A DNA stretch of 64,000 bases from Oscillospiraceae bacterium. Lineage in GTDB: Bacteria > Bacillota > Clostridia > Oscillospirales > CAG-272. The notes beneath the pieces are model-generated. The model had not been told where the DNA came from. It was given only the letters and a program-made list of their open reading frames with translations, and did not search any database. The position numbers and the translations under genes are program-made. Positions 24,241-33,610 of this stretch are shown in pieces; positions within the stretch are counted from its first letter, which is position 1, and each line of letters opens with the position of its first letter. The stretch spans positions 1-64,000 of the forward strand of contig SVSJ01000009.1 in NCBI GenBank assembly GCA_015064355.1, given 5' to 3'.

Positions 24241-26373
24241 ATGAAAAGAGCCATTCCGATAATCGCAATCTTTGTATTATTGCTTTTGAGTTTAACGCTT
24301 TTGTCTTCCTGTGTTAACGAAGATTCGCAGAACAAAATCAATAACGAAACAACAGAGCCCGTTGTCACCTTGAATGAGGAAAAACCGGCAACAGGCTTCC
24401 CAAGTGGTCAATTGCAGAAAGAGTATATTTTCTACGGCGGTGTGGTTTGGACATATGATATGTATAACACCGCAGAACAGAAGCTCAAAGAATTGCCAAA
24501 AGACTTTACTTTTATTGGTCAAACTCTTTTAGAGGATCCTTATGTGATGCCAAGCGAGGATTTCCACACAGCCCACATTGAACCCGGTAAGGATGTATAT
24601 ATATCCACCGCGGGTGATGCAATTTATATTGAGCTCAAAAAAGGTATATATTACAGATACATTCCGGAAAAAAGCATTTACCCTACTCCTCCAGAGACCA
24701 CTCTACCTTCTGAAACAACCGAGCCCGAACCCGACGATAATACCGTTTATACGGCCGAATATTACTCTGGCTCATACAATGGCTATGATTTCGTTGACTA
24801 CGAAGATGAAGACCGCGGAGAAGTCTACCAGAAAGCGTATCCGAATAAATACTTCAATGACAACGTAACCATTGAACTTGAGATCACGGCTAAGCTTGAG
24901 CAGACAACTTACTCTGCCGGCGACAAGTTTTGGATCGATTTTAAAGCCACTAACGCGGGCGAACCGTTTATGTATATCGACTGGGAAGTTAATTACTTTG
25001 ACTCTTGGTTAGTTAATACAGAGCACGTAACGGAAGCTGGGACTAATTTCGAGTTTCACAACGATTACTATGCTGACGGCCGTCCTTCTCTGGATGCAGG
25101 ACCGTATGAGGATTTATTTGAAAAGGGCGAAACCCGTGTTGACAGAAACCCATATACCGTGACGGCAGACATACCCACCGGCAAATATGATCTGTACATC
25201 TATTTCGGCGGGTTCACGTTTGTGGTAAGAGATGCCTTGGAAATAATTAATGAAGACTCGTCTCCCACTCTCCCACCGGAAACCACTCCGCCTGAACCTG
25301 ACGATAATACCGTTTATACGGCCGAATATTACTCCGGCTCATACAATGGATATGATTTCGTTGACTACGAAGATGAAGAATGGGGCGAATATTTCAAGGA
25401 AATGTACCCTAATAAACATTTCAATGACAACGTAGCCATTGAGCTTGAGATCACATATGAGCTTGAAAAAACAACTTTTAAGCATGGCGAAAAATTCTGG
25501 ATCAGCTTCACGGCGACAAACATTGGCGAACCGTTTATGTTTATCGACCATTGGGCAGGATATTTTAACTCCCGATTGGTGAGCACCGAGCATACTGCTA
25601 CTGACGGATCAGACTATATATTCCATAATGACTATTATACCGACGGTAGAGACATGCCCGATGCAGAAGCATTTGAAGACTTGTTTGAAACCGGAGAAAC
25701 CCGTGTTGACGCAAATCCTTATACCGTAACGGCGGACACCCCCTCCGGTTCGTACGATCTGTATATATATTTCAACGGATTCACATTTATTGTAAGAGAT
25801 GCTTTGGAAATCTTTAACGATAACTTCAAGCCTGCCTCTGAATATGTCACTGAAGCGCTGTATCAAAGTGAGAAAAACTACGGCTACACACCAAGCGGGA
25901 CAATGTGGAATTTAGATTATTCGCTTCGTCTTCCCCGTGTTGAAATATCCCCGGAAATTGACGAAATTGTCAATGGCGAGATTAACGAGCTTTTCTACGA
26001 TCCTGCCATAGTAAAAATTGCCAACAAAAACGCATCTTTTGATATAGACTACAGCGCATATAAAAATGGAGATATAGTTTCTCTCATAATCAGCAAGCAC
26101 GAGGGTTACGACATTTCAGGATTTACGTATTATTGCGTTAATGTTAGCGTTTCCGAAAACCGCAAATTGACTTTAGCGGACATCGTTCAAACGCTAGATT
26201 TGAATTACGATTCCGTTATTTCAAATCTTGAAAATCCGCGCGAAGATTTATTTTATCTAAACACAGACGGCGAGTTGATCGTATTAGATTACAGGCTTGA
26301 GGCTCCGGAACTTGATCGATACATGTATTATGCGTATAATGTTTCAAATAACACCGGACGTTTTATTAATTAA
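24241..26373 (+). CDS. Multidomain lipoprotein with two 189-residue repeats
   Basis: Not a recognised named family. The 710-residue lipoprotein starts with a signal peptide ending LLSSC. Domain A (about 45-145) contains GFPSGQLQKEYIF and PSEDFHTAHIEPG and recurs as the whole next gene. Two tandem repeats of 189 residues follow (24733-25299 and 25300-about 25835), each opening EPDDNTVYTAEYYSGSYNGY and ending in a Tyr-rich LYIYF..FTF segment, so they look like beta-sandwich domains. The last 170 residues (PRVEISPEIDEIVNGEINEL..) resemble a DUF3298-like module. GAAAGGA precedes the ATG. Probably a surface lipoprotein of unknown role. Confidence 0.72.
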   Translation: MKRAIPIIAIFVLLLLSLTLLSSCVNEDSQNKINNETTEPVVTLNEEKPATGFPSGQLQKEYIFYGGVVWTYDMYNTAEQKLKELPKDFTFIGQTLLEDPYVMPSEDFHTAHIEPGKDVYISTAGDAIYIELKKGIYYRYIPEKSIYPTPPETTLPSETTEPEPDDNTVYTAEYYSGSYNGYDFVDYEDEDRGEVYQKAYPNKYFNDNVTIELEITAKLEQTTYSAGDKFWIDFKATNAGEPFMYIDWEVNYFDSWLVNTEHVTEAGTNFEFHNDYYADGRPSLDAGPYEDLFEKGETRVDRNPYTVTADIPTGKYDLYIYFGGFTFVVRDALEIINEDSSPTLPPETTPPEPDDNTVYTAEYYSGSYNGYDFVDYEDEEWGEYFKEMYPNKHFNDNVAIELEITYELEKTTFKHGEKFWISFTATNIGEPFMFIDHWAGYFNSRLVSTEHTATDGSDYIFHNDYYTDGRDMPDAEAFEDLFETGETRVDANPYTVTADTPSGSYDLYIYFNGFTFIVRDALEIFNDNFKPASEYVTEALYQSEKNYGYTPSGTMWNLDYSLRLPRVEISPEIDEIVNGEINELFYDPAIVKIANKNASFDIDYSAYKNGDIVSLIISKHEGYDISGFTYYCVNVSVSENRKLTLADIVQTLDLNYDSVISNLENPREDLFYLNTDGELIVLDYRLEAPELDRYMYYAYNVSNNTGRFIN
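24733..25835 (+). repeat. In-gene tandem repeat, 567-bp period
   Basis: The unit beginning GACGATAATACCGTTTATAC at 24733 recurs at 25300, exactly 189 codons later, with near-identical DNA over the first 100 bases and more drift afterwards. The gradient suggests recent duplication or gene conversion at the 5' part of the unit. Confidence 0.85.
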
Positions 26374-26401
26374 TTAAATAACGCAGAGCAGAGGTAAAAC
26401 C

Positions 26402-26815
26402 ATGAAAAAAACGATTTCGATTATCTTGATTTTCGTATTATTAATTTCATCCACAATCTCACTTTTGTCTTGTACTGACAAAGATGTTCCTACTCCCTCT
26501 TCAAATGAAACTGAAGAAAAAGTCGGAACAGGATTCCCAAGCGGCCAGATTCAGAGGGAGTACATTTATTATGACGGTGTGGTATGGGTATATGATTCAT
26601 ACACTCCGAATGCACAGAAACTCAAGGTATTGCCTGACGGTTATACCCTTGTAGGTCAAACTCTCATTGAAGATTCTTACGAAATTCCAAGCGAGGATTT
26701 CCACACAGCCCACGTTGAACCCGGAAGAAATGTGTACGCTTCTTCACTTGGCGATGCTCTTTACATCGAACTCAAGGATGGAACATACTATAGATTTGTT
26801 CCGGAAAAAGCATAA
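26402..26815 (+). CDS. Small lipoprotein, single-domain paralogue of the previous gene
   Basis: A 137-residue lipoprotein with signal peptide ending LLSC. The mature protein equals domain A of the upstream neighbour: GFPSGQIQREYIYYDGVVW, then PSEDFHTAHVEPG and YIELKDGTYYRFVPEKA, and stops where the neighbour's repeats would begin. GAGG lies before the ATG; the gap to the upstream gene is 28 bp, so both are likely co-transcribed. It arose by tandem duplication of a domain. Function unknown. Confidence 0.75.
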   Translation: MKKTISIILIFVLLISSTISLLSCTDKDVPTPSSNETEEKVGTGFPSGQIQREYIYYDGVVWVYDSYTPNAQKLKVLPDGYTLVGQTLIEDSYEIPSEDFHTAHVEPGRNVYASSLGDALYIELKDGTYYRFVPEKA

Positions 26816-26857
26816 AATTTTAGCGTATATACAGACAAATAATTCAAAAAACAATCT

Positions 26858-26887
26858 ACACGTAGGATATTCTCCTGCGTGTTTTTC
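26858..26887 (+). terminator. Terminator of the lipoprotein pair
   Basis: ACACGTAGGA-TATTC-TCCTGCGTGT followed by TTTTC. Confidence 0.75.
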
Positions 26888-26912
26888 TTATCTCGTCACA
26901 TTGCCAAATCCC

Positions 26913-26941
26913 TTGCAATTTTCCCCATTATATGGTATAAT
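26913..26941 (+). promoter_or_regulatory. Promoter of the GH36-like gene
   Basis: TTGCAA and TATAAT spaced by 17 bp, about 25 nt before the GGAGG site. Confidence 0.7.
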
Positions 26942-26979
26942 CGAAGAAAAATCTGACATATAAAAACGGAGGCAAAATT

Positions 26980-29355
26980 ATGCTTGAAAAAACCAGAGCT
27001 ACATCCGGTGCGGATGAGAAAACCCCGTCAATTCCCCAGTATTTCTCCTGGATCAACAACACCGACGAGGGCGGCACCGAAGAGCAGACTCTCATTAACC
27101 TGGAATACTTCAAGTGGCTGCACGACGAGTACGGAATGCAGCTTAAGATATATGCCATGGACGAGGGCAACATCGACGGTCCTTGGGGCACTCACCGCCA
27201 TTTTGATCATCCCAAGACCCGCCGCCAGTACCCCACAGGTTTTGGCAACGTAACAAAAAAGGCTGAGGAATTCGGCTGCGACCTTGGTATGTGGGCAGGT
27301 GCCGACGGATTCGGCGACACTCCCGAGGAGGAGGCAAAGAGACGCGAGATCTTCATCACCCTTTGCCGCGATCACCACTTCCACCTTTTCAAGTTCGACA
27401 CCGTTTGCGACTGGCTTCGTGCAGAAAAGCGCGGCGCATTCAAGAGCATGGTTGATGAATGCCGCAAGTACGTTCCCGATCTTATCACTCTCAACCACCG
27501 TCACGACCTGGGTGAAGCATCTATCTGCTCCACTACATATCTTCTCGGCGGTCTTGAGACTTATGTTGACATCTGGTCATACAACACCACATCCGGTCCT
27601 CACCACAGAATCGGTGAGCTCAGCCGCGGACTCGTTCCCGGAATGGTTCGCCTCACTGAAGACCACGGCGTGTGCATCTCCTCCGCTTGTAACTTCTTCG
27701 AGGACGGCTTGATCCTGCAGGCTTTCGCACGTTGCCTTATCCTCGCTCCCGAAATCTACGGCAACCCCTGGCTCCTCCGCGACGATGAGCAGGCTCGTCT
27801 TGCGAAGATCTACAATCTCCACGCAAAGTACCGCGACATTCTCGTTAACGGTTTTGCCCTTCCCGAGGATCACTACACCAAGAATTCTGCATCCCGCGGT
27901 GACGAAACAACCCGTCTTCTTACATTCGCTAATCCCACATGGAAGGCGAATAAGATCATTCTCAACATTAACGGTGAGATCGGCCTTTGGGGCAAAGAAG
28001 GTGACGAATTCGTAGTCAAGGCTCTTCACCCCTACGAAAAGTACATCACCACCGCAAAGTGGAACGACAAAGTTGAAATTGAAGTTGAACCCGCCCGCGC
28101 AGGTCTCTTCCTCGTTCAGGAAAAGTCCAGATTTGAGGCAACAGACTTCGTTCTCACAAACTGCGAATACGAGACCCTTTGGGGCGCAGGTACAGTTCCG
28201 AAAAAGGCTCTTATCTATTCCGCAGGTGGCAAGATCGAGTCTATCGGCAACAAATCTATCACAGCAGATATCACCTGCTCAGGTTCCCTAGCGCGCCCTG
28301 TTAACCTTGGCAAGCTGACCGACGCTGAAACTCCCGAAAATCTCGAGCAGCTTTACGAGGCAACCTGCTACGAATCCACCAACGACGCATTTGAGGCGCA
28401 GGAGCTTCGCAGATCCGGAGAGACTAAGGTTCCCCAGGTCAAGGCGGCTCGTGATGCGTTCTTCGGCCAGGAAAACTACCGTGTACGCGGATGCGAATGT
28501 TCCTTCATGTTCGACGGCAAAGACGACACCTTCTTCGACGGTCAGTCAACCTTGTATAACTCACGCATCGACGGTGGCTGTCTCCGTGTTGACTTTGGAA
28601 AAGTTTACAACGTTAGCCGTGTTGAGATCGAATTCCTCTGTCTTGACACTCCCCGCGCACCTGTCGACTATGGTATGGTGGTAACTCCTATAGCAAACAT
28701 TGAGCCCATGGGTTCTGTTTCCTGTGATCTCAAAGAGTGGAAGCCTATGTATCGCCGTGCAATCAACACTCTCGCTGAAGTTAATGTTCCCATATGCGAG
28801 GATGTTTGGAACGAAGTTGTGGACTACCCCGGAAGCCGTATCCGCGTAACTTATGCTGTAAATCAGGAAATGCGCTACTTCCGTCTCCCGAGACCTATGG
28901 ACCGCATTATCCACTTCGTAGCATACGACATGGATGGCAATAAGATCAATCTTGACGCGCCTACCGCAACCAACCTGTTCGCTCCTTTCGAGAACACAGG
29001 CTTCAAGTTCACCCGCGCGCTGACCGTTAAGCTTCCCGAAGAATACGCTGACGGCGCGTATATTGCAGTTGGTACTGAAGGTGTACACGGTCACGAGGCT
29101 CTGTACTGCTCTATGGAATTTGACGGCAAGGCAATCGGCAGCTATGACCGTGCCAACGCTCACCGAATCAATAACTGGGAGCACATTCCCTTTGCAACCG
29201 ACAGCGGATACACCTACTACTTCCGCCTCACACCCGAAATGAAGGGCAAGGAGGTTACACTCTACGCATTCTACAAGAACGAGTGCGACGTCGTGACCGA
29301 GGCTTGGGTTTGCGACAATCCGGCAAAGATGCCCATGGCTGAAATCAAGCTGTAA
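26980..29355 (+). CDS. GH36-like alpha-galactosidase-type glycosidase
   Basis: A 791-residue cytoplasmic protein (no signal peptide). The first 330 residues form a TIM barrel with IYAMDEGNIDG, GMWAGADGFG and HLFKFDTVCDWLR; the FKFD motif resembles the KxD nucleophile strand of GH36/GH27 enzymes. A beta domain follows. Residues about 520-640 look like a discoidin (F5/8 type C) module (CSFMFDGKDDTFFDGQST). A further beta-rich C-terminus completes it. Codons are strongly optimised (C-ending), suggesting good expression. GGAGG precedes the ATG. The substrate is probably an imported oligosaccharide, but this is inference. Confidence 0.65.
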   Translation: MLEKTRATSGADEKTPSIPQYFSWINNTDEGGTEEQTLINLEYFKWLHDEYGMQLKIYAMDEGNIDGPWGTHRHFDHPKTRRQYPTGFGNVTKKAEEFGCDLGMWAGADGFGDTPEEEAKRREIFITLCRDHHFHLFKFDTVCDWLRAEKRGAFKSMVDECRKYVPDLITLNHRHDLGEASICSTTYLLGGLETYVDIWSYNTTSGPHHRIGELSRGLVPGMVRLTEDHGVCISSACNFFEDGLILQAFARCLILAPEIYGNPWLLRDDEQARLAKIYNLHAKYRDILVNGFALPEDHYTKNSASRGDETTRLLTFANPTWKANKIILNINGEIGLWGKEGDEFVVKALHPYEKYITTAKWNDKVEIEVEPARAGLFLVQEKSRFEATDFVLTNCEYETLWGAGTVPKKALIYSAGGKIESIGNKSITADITCSGSLARPVNLGKLTDAETPENLEQLYEATCYESTNDAFEAQELRRSGETKVPQVKAARDAFFGQENYRVRGCECSFMFDGKDDTFFDGQSTLYNSRIDGGCLRVDFGKVYNVSRVEIEFLCLDTPRAPVDYGMVVTPIANIEPMGSVSCDLKEWKPMYRRAINTLAEVNVPICEDVWNEVVDYPGSRIRVTYAVNQEMRYFRLPRPMDRIIHFVAYDMDGNKINLDAPTATNLFAPFENTGFKFTRALTVKLPEEYADGAYIAVGTEGVHGHEALYCSMEFDGKAIGSYDRANAHRINNWEHIPFATDSGYTYYFRLTPEMKGKEVTLYAFYKNECDVVTEAWVCDNPAKMPMAEIKL

Positions 29356-29371
29356 AATAAACAAAAAAAAT

Positions 29372-29404
29372 AAAAGCGGTGGATCAAAGTCCATCGCTTT
29401 TTTG
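29372..29404 (+). terminator. Terminator of the GH36-like gene
   Basis: AAAAGCGGTGGA-TCAAAG-TCCATCGCTTTT followed by TTG. Confidence 0.8.
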
Positions 29405-29418
29405 TTATCCAAAACCAC

Positions 29419-29444
29419 AAACGGGAGACTTTCGTCCCCCGTTT
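29419..29444 (-). terminator. Possible terminator of the EF-G paralogue gene
   Basis: AAACGGGGGAC-GAAA-GTCTCCCGTTT on the minus strand, 13 nt past the stop. The following tract GTGGTTTTGG is only partly T-rich. Confidence 0.5.
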
Positions 29445-29456
29445 TGTCATGTTCAA

Positions 29457-31529
29457 TTAGTCTTCGTCAACCTTTGCTTCAGCGATAATCTTCTGAGCAA
29501 CCTGGGAAGGAACTTCTTCGTAACGGTCAACTGTGAACTCAAATGAGCCACGGCCCTGGGACATAGCGCGGAGTGCGATAACGTAATCCATCATTTCGCC
29601 CTTAGGTGCGTCTGCTTCAACCACTGTGTAACCGCTCTTCTTTTCGCTGGGATTCATACCAAGTACGCGACCGCGTCTCTTGTTGAGGTCACCGATAACG
29701 TCACCAACGAGGGTGTCGGGAACTGTAACCTTGAGAGATCCAACGGGCTCGAGAAGGATAGGCTTAGCCTTGGGGAGACCTTCCTTATAAGCAAGGCGAG
29801 CTGCCAGCTTGAAGGAGATTTCATTGGAGTCAACGGGGTGGTAAGAACCGTCGTAAAGGTCAGCAGCAAGGTTAACTACGGGATATCCTGCAAGAACACC
29901 CTTTGTCATAGCTTCGAGAAGGCCCTTTTCAACTGCGGGATAGAAGTTCTTGGGAACTGTACCGCCGACAACGGACTGTGTGAATGTGAGACCGTCTTCA
30001 GTACCCTGGGAGAATCTGATCTTAACGTGACCGTACTGACCGGAACCACCGGACTGCTTCTTATGCTTACCTTCAACGTCTGCTGTGCCCTTGATTGTTT
30101 CGCGGTATGCAAGTCTGGGCTTTTCGAGGATTACGGATGTGCCGTAACGAGCCTTCATTCTTGCAACAGCAACGTCAAGCTGCATATCACCCATACCGGA
30201 GATGGTCATCTGCTTTGTTTCAGCGTTGTTTTCGTAAATGAGTGTGGGATCTTCTTCGAGAAGTCTGGTGATACCGGTGGAGATCTTATCTTCGTCGCCC
30301 TTTGCAGCAGGCATGATAGCCATTGTCATGTAAGGCTTCGGGAATGTGATCTTCTTGTATTCGAATTCAGCACCGGATACGAGAGTATCGTTGGTATTGG
30401 TGTTAACGAGCTTGGGGATCATACCGATGTCGCCGCAGCAGAGAGATGTAACTTCAGTCTGCTTCTTGCCGCGCATTGTATAGATGTGAGCCATCTTTTC
30501 GTAAGAGCCGGAGGTAGCATTCTTAAGAACGAGGTCGTTAGTAAGAGTACCGCTCATTACCTTGAAGTATGTCTGCTTACCGAACTGGTCAGCGATGGTC
30601 TTGAATACGAAGATGGAGCAGTCGCCGTCAACTTCGATGGGCTTATCCATTACGCCGCTCTCGCTAATGATCTTTTCAACCTTTCTTGCAGTAGGTCTCG
30701 GGAAGGAGTCAGCGATTGTGTCGAGAAGGAATGTGCAACCCCAGAGGTTAGTAGCGCTTCCGCAGAATACGGGAACGATGGAACCGTCGATAATACCCTG
30801 GTGGAGAGCTTCAATAGCCTGTTCCTGAGTAATGATACCTTCTTCGAAGTACTTTTCAAGAAGTTCCTCGCTTGTGGATGCGAGAGATTCGTTGAGGTGT
30901 TCCTTGTATGTGTCAGCAATAGCTTCAAGATCAGAGTTAGGCTCTACGGGAACTTCAGTTCTCTTACCCTTAGCGTCGAATGTGTAAACCTTCATTTCGA
31001 TGAGGTTTAAGAACTTTGTTTCGCCGTTTTCCTTGATAGGAACGAGAACAGGACATACAGCTGTACCGAACTGCTGGTGGAGCTGACGGTACACTCTGTC
31101 AAAGTTAGCTTCAGTATCGTCACACTTGTTGATGAAGAATGCTGTGGGGATACCTGCTTCTGTAGCCTTGTCCCAAGCAAGCTCTGTACCAACTTCTACG
31201 CCTGCCTTACCGTCGAGAGTAATGATAGCAGCGTCAGCAACACGAACACCTGCGTAAACGTCGCCCTGGAAATCAAGGAAGCCGGGGGTGTCGATGAAGT
31301 TGATCTTGCAATCGTTCCAATTTACGTTTGCAACGGACAGGTTAAGAGAGAAGCCACGCTTGATCTCTTCGGAATCGTAGTCACACACGGTGTTACCGTC
31401 GGTGATCTTACCGAGTCTGTCAGTACCCTTTGCCAAATATAAAGCTGTTTCAGCCAGAGAAGTTTTGCCCGATCCGCCGTGACCAAGCAGAACGATATTG
31501 CGGATGCCTTTTGTTGTGATGTCTGCCAT
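29457..31529 (-). CDS. Elongation factor G-like translational GTPase
   Basis: A 690-residue EF-G family GTPase with all five domains. G1 is GHGGSGKT rather than the AHIDAGKT of housekeeping EF-G; G3 is DTPGFLDF, G4 NKCD. In domain IV the tip sequence is SGGSGQYGHVKI and HPVDSNEISFK, near canonical. The altered G1 loop marks the EF-G2-like paralogue branch, whose role in translocation is weak or specialised. AAGGAG precedes the ATG. Strong C-ending codon bias suggests high expression. It has its own promoter with a leader of about 140 nt. Confidence 0.9.
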   Translation of the reverse strand: MADITTKGIRNIVLLGHGGSGKTSLAETALYLAKGTDRLGKITDGNTVCDYDSEEIKRGFSLNLSVANVNWNDCKINFIDTPGFLDFQGDVYAGVRVADAAIITLDGKAGVEVGTELAWDKATEAGIPTAFFINKCDDTEANFDRVYRQLHQQFGTAVCPVLVPIKENGETKFLNLIEMKVYTFDAKGKRTEVPVEPNSDLEAIADTYKEHLNESLASTSEELLEKYFEEGIITQEQAIEALHQGIIDGSIVPVFCGSATNLWGCTFLLDTIADSFPRPTARKVEKIISESGVMDKPIEVDGDCSIFVFKTIADQFGKQTYFKVMSGTLTNDLVLKNATSGSYEKMAHIYTMRGKKQTEVTSLCCGDIGMIPKLVNTNTNDTLVSGAEFEYKKITFPKPYMTMAIMPAAKGDEDKISTGITRLLEEDPTLIYENNAETKQMTISGMGDMQLDVAVARMKARYGTSVILEKPRLAYRETIKGTADVEGKHKKQSGGSGQYGHVKIRFSQGTEDGLTFTQSVVGGTVPKNFYPAVEKGLLEAMTKGVLAGYPVVNLAADLYDGSYHPVDSNEISFKLAARLAYKEGLPKAKPILLEPVGSLKVTVPDTLVGDVIGDLNKRRGRVLGMNPSEKKSGYTVVEADAPKGEMMDYVIALRAMSQGRGSFEFTVDRYEEVPSQVAQKIIAEAKVDED

Positions 31530-31678
31530 TTTGAACTCCTTATATGTGTTATTTTTTAATAAACCTTGGTAAAATAATTCAGAATGCTCTGAAAATCCGA
31601 TGTACCCAGATTAATTATTCAAGATTTATGCAAGCTTTTCGCCTACAAAATATGCATTGCGTAAAGCCTTACCCAATA

Positions 31679-31707
31679 ATTATACACTATTTTTAGTTAA
31701 TTTGCAA
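31679..31707 (-). promoter_or_regulatory. Promoter of the EF-G paralogue gene
   Basis: TTGCAA and TATAAT on the minus strand with a 17-bp spacer, leaving an untranslated leader of roughly 140 nt. No further gene is visible in 31530-31803. Confidence 0.7.
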
Positions 31708-31803
31708 TACAAATACACAATTTTCACCTTGTCATAGTGTAATTTTTTGGAGGATTTTTTTGTTGATTTTGCCTAATCGGCGTGGAATTTCGGTGGATTT
31801 TCC

Positions 31804-32337
31804 TTATTTCACCAGTACTTCTTCGATCTGGCAAACGTACATTTTGTGAAAATCTCCCGCTGCGTATGTTGTAAGAGGAGACTCGTCTGTAAACGCATCT
31901 TTTTTGATCCAATCGGCGTAAAGCTTTTTTACCTTGATAACAAGTTTAGCTTCGTCAAACCAAACCGCGCGGCCGTTTTCATTTGAATCGAACACAGGTG
32001 TGAGTCCACACTCCTTGGCCTTATCGTAGTCTCTGCCGCTTTCCTTTCCGCAGAATGCCAGCGCGGGTCTGTAATCTTCGTCAAAGAACGAGAGAGTCAT
32101 TCTGTCATTTGCCTCGGAAAAGCCGAAGGTGTGTCTCTGTGGACGGATGAAAACATATACAACGGGCTTCTTCCAAAGAATACCCACTCCGCCCCAGCTT
32201 GCAGTCATAGTGTTGTAGTCGCGTCCGCCTACTTCCCCCTCGGGATTTGCACTTGACACCAGCATCCAGTCCTGTCCGATCAGCTTGAAGGGATTTTCCG
32301 CCAGTTCAAATGGTGTTATTTTCTTAAATTCTGCCAT
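31804..32337 (-). CDS. Flavin reductase-like FMN-binding protein
   Basis: A 177-residue protein of the flavin reductase / split-barrel family: NTMTASWGGVGILWKKPVVYVFIRPQ is the FMN-phosphate region and FSEANDRMTLSFFDEDYR follows. Such proteins reduce flavins or use bound FMN for redox chemistry. GGAGG precedes the ATG at 32337; the longer frame runs into the upstream gene and is rejected. It lies 17 bp after the MIF-like gene in a two-gene operon. Confidence 0.85.
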   Translation of the reverse strand: MAEFKKITPFELAENPFKLIGQDWMLVSSANPEGEVGGRDYNTMTASWGGVGILWKKPVVYVFIRPQRHTFGFSEANDRMTLSFFDEDYRPALAFCGKESGRDYDKAKECGLTPVFDSNENGRAVWFDEAKLVIKVKKLYADWIKKDAFTDESPLTTYAAGDFHKMYVCQIEEVLVK

Positions 32338-32354
32338 ATTGCCTCCGTTATTGT

Positions 32355-32699
32355 TTAGAAATTTGAGCCGTTCCAGCCCCAGTTTGTATACTCGCCGTAC
32401 TTGACGTACACTCTGTCGGGAGAGATCTTCAATTCCTCTTCGGCAAGAGCGCACACTGCCGCGGTCATTTTCTCATAAGCCTCCGGTGTCTGTTTGCCGA
32501 GGATATCCACCTCAAACATCGCGCAGGGGAGGTCGCTTCCTGCAAAGTACATAGCGCAGAAGCCCTCAACGTTTACCATAAGCCAGCTTTCCGTTTTTCC
32601 GGGGAAGCTTTCTTCCATTGCCGCCGCCAGCTTTGACTTTAGCGAAACCTCTGTTTTCTTTGTTATTTCTGCATTCGTTTTAACATTAATATAAGGCAT
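32355..32699 (-). CDS. MIF-like phenylpyruvate tautomerase
   Basis: A 114-residue member of the macrophage migration inhibitory factor family. After Met removal the N-terminal Pro (MPYINVKTNA) is the catalytic base; SWLMVNVEG, MYFAGSDLPCAMFEVDILG and the C-terminal VYVKYGEYTNWGWNGSNF fit the full-length MIF fold (trimer). The family tautomerises keto-enol substrates such as phenylpyruvate. Bacterial MIF proteins in host-associated species have been discussed as host cytokine mimics; no signal peptide is present here. AAAGGA precedes the ATG. First gene of an operon with the flavin reductase. Confidence 0.88.
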   Translation of the reverse strand: MPYINVKTNAEITKKTEVSLKSKLAAAMEESFPGKTESWLMVNVEGFCAMYFAGSDLPCAMFEVDILGKQTPEAYEKMTAAVCALAEEELKISPDRVYVKYGEYTNWGWNGSNF

Positions 32700-32745
32700 T
32701 GATGTTATCCTTTCCCGTATTTAAGTTGATTTTATATTCATTTTG

Positions 32746-33429
32746 TTACGTCTGCCATTGGTATACTTTATATTTTAAAATTACAATTATTTTTGGAAGC
32801 ATAAATACTGCCAACATCAGCCAAATACACATAAGAGCCCACAGGCACAAACCAATTCCCAAGCCCAGCTCAGAAAAAGGCCCACTCAGCAATCTAACAA
32901 AAATCATAGGGGAAACTGCCAGCGCTGCCGGTATAGACATTCCACCTTTATTTTGTGACAGTAATATCGACTTCGCTTTTTCTATAGAGTGATTCATTGT
33001 AATTTTGTATACTCTGAAAAATCTTACTAGCATATAAACCGCAAGTGCTACCGCTGAAATCGAAACGGCTATATGCATCCATCCAAACCGTGGATATCCA
33101 AACTCTATAAGCTCTCCTTTTGAAAAAACAGCCCAACCATACAGCAATACCAAAACAGAACAGCTCACCGCAGAAAAATGGTGAAACCACTCATCGGTAT
33201 GCTTTTTGCTTGTTTTTATTGTGATAAATAATGCAATAATTGAAATCACACAAAGGGAAAATGCTAAAATATTATACCACGAAAAACTGATCAACTTTAG
33301 AAGTAATCCCCCTCCAAAGATAAACACGCTAAATCCTACGTAAAACCATGTGATCAGTTTCATCATGAATTTGTCTATACTTTTCTTAAGGTCTATATTC
33401 AGAAATGATAATACTTTTTCCTTTTCCAT
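32746..33429 (-). CDS. Hypothetical integral membrane protein
   Basis: A 227-residue protein with about six membrane helices (starting near residues 28, 50, 85, 115, 172 and 195), and no recognised motif. It is distinctly AT-richer than its neighbours and uses more A/T-ending codons, which hints at recent acquisition. The ATG at 33429 has a weak ribosome-binding site; an in-frame TTG eight codons upstream is an alternative. Function unknown. Confidence 0.6.
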   Translation of the reverse strand: MEKEKVLSFLNIDLKKSIDKFMMKLITWFYVGFSVFIFGGGLLLKLISFSWYNILAFSLCVISIIALFITIKTSKKHTDEWFHHFSAVSCSVLVLLYGWAVFSKGELIEFGYPRFGWMHIAVSISAVALAVYMLVRFFRVYKITMNHSIEKAKSILLSQNKGGMSIPAALAVSPMIFVRLLSGPFSELGLGIGLCLWALMCIWLMLAVFMLPKIIVILKYKVYQWQT

Positions 33430-33610
33430 ACCGCTTAATATCCACTTCTTCAAATAACAATATATTCATTTGTATTATTTGTATGATAACATACTGAAAT
33501 ATCTTTGTCAATACCGCGGGGGTACAACTGTCTATTGACTTTCGCAAGTGATAATGGTAAAATTTTCATATGAATATACAGTCATTCGCGTATTCAAAGG
33601 AGGTGACGGA

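Noticed and set aside
29838-31010. 390-codon plus-strand open frame
   Set aside because: It is antisense to the EF-G paralogue gene, with no ribosome-binding site or domain.
31530-31803. Hidden small gene between the EF-G paralogue and flavin reductase genes
   Set aside because: The stretch holds a promoter and an AT-rich leader; the one short frame overlapping it has no ribosome-binding site.
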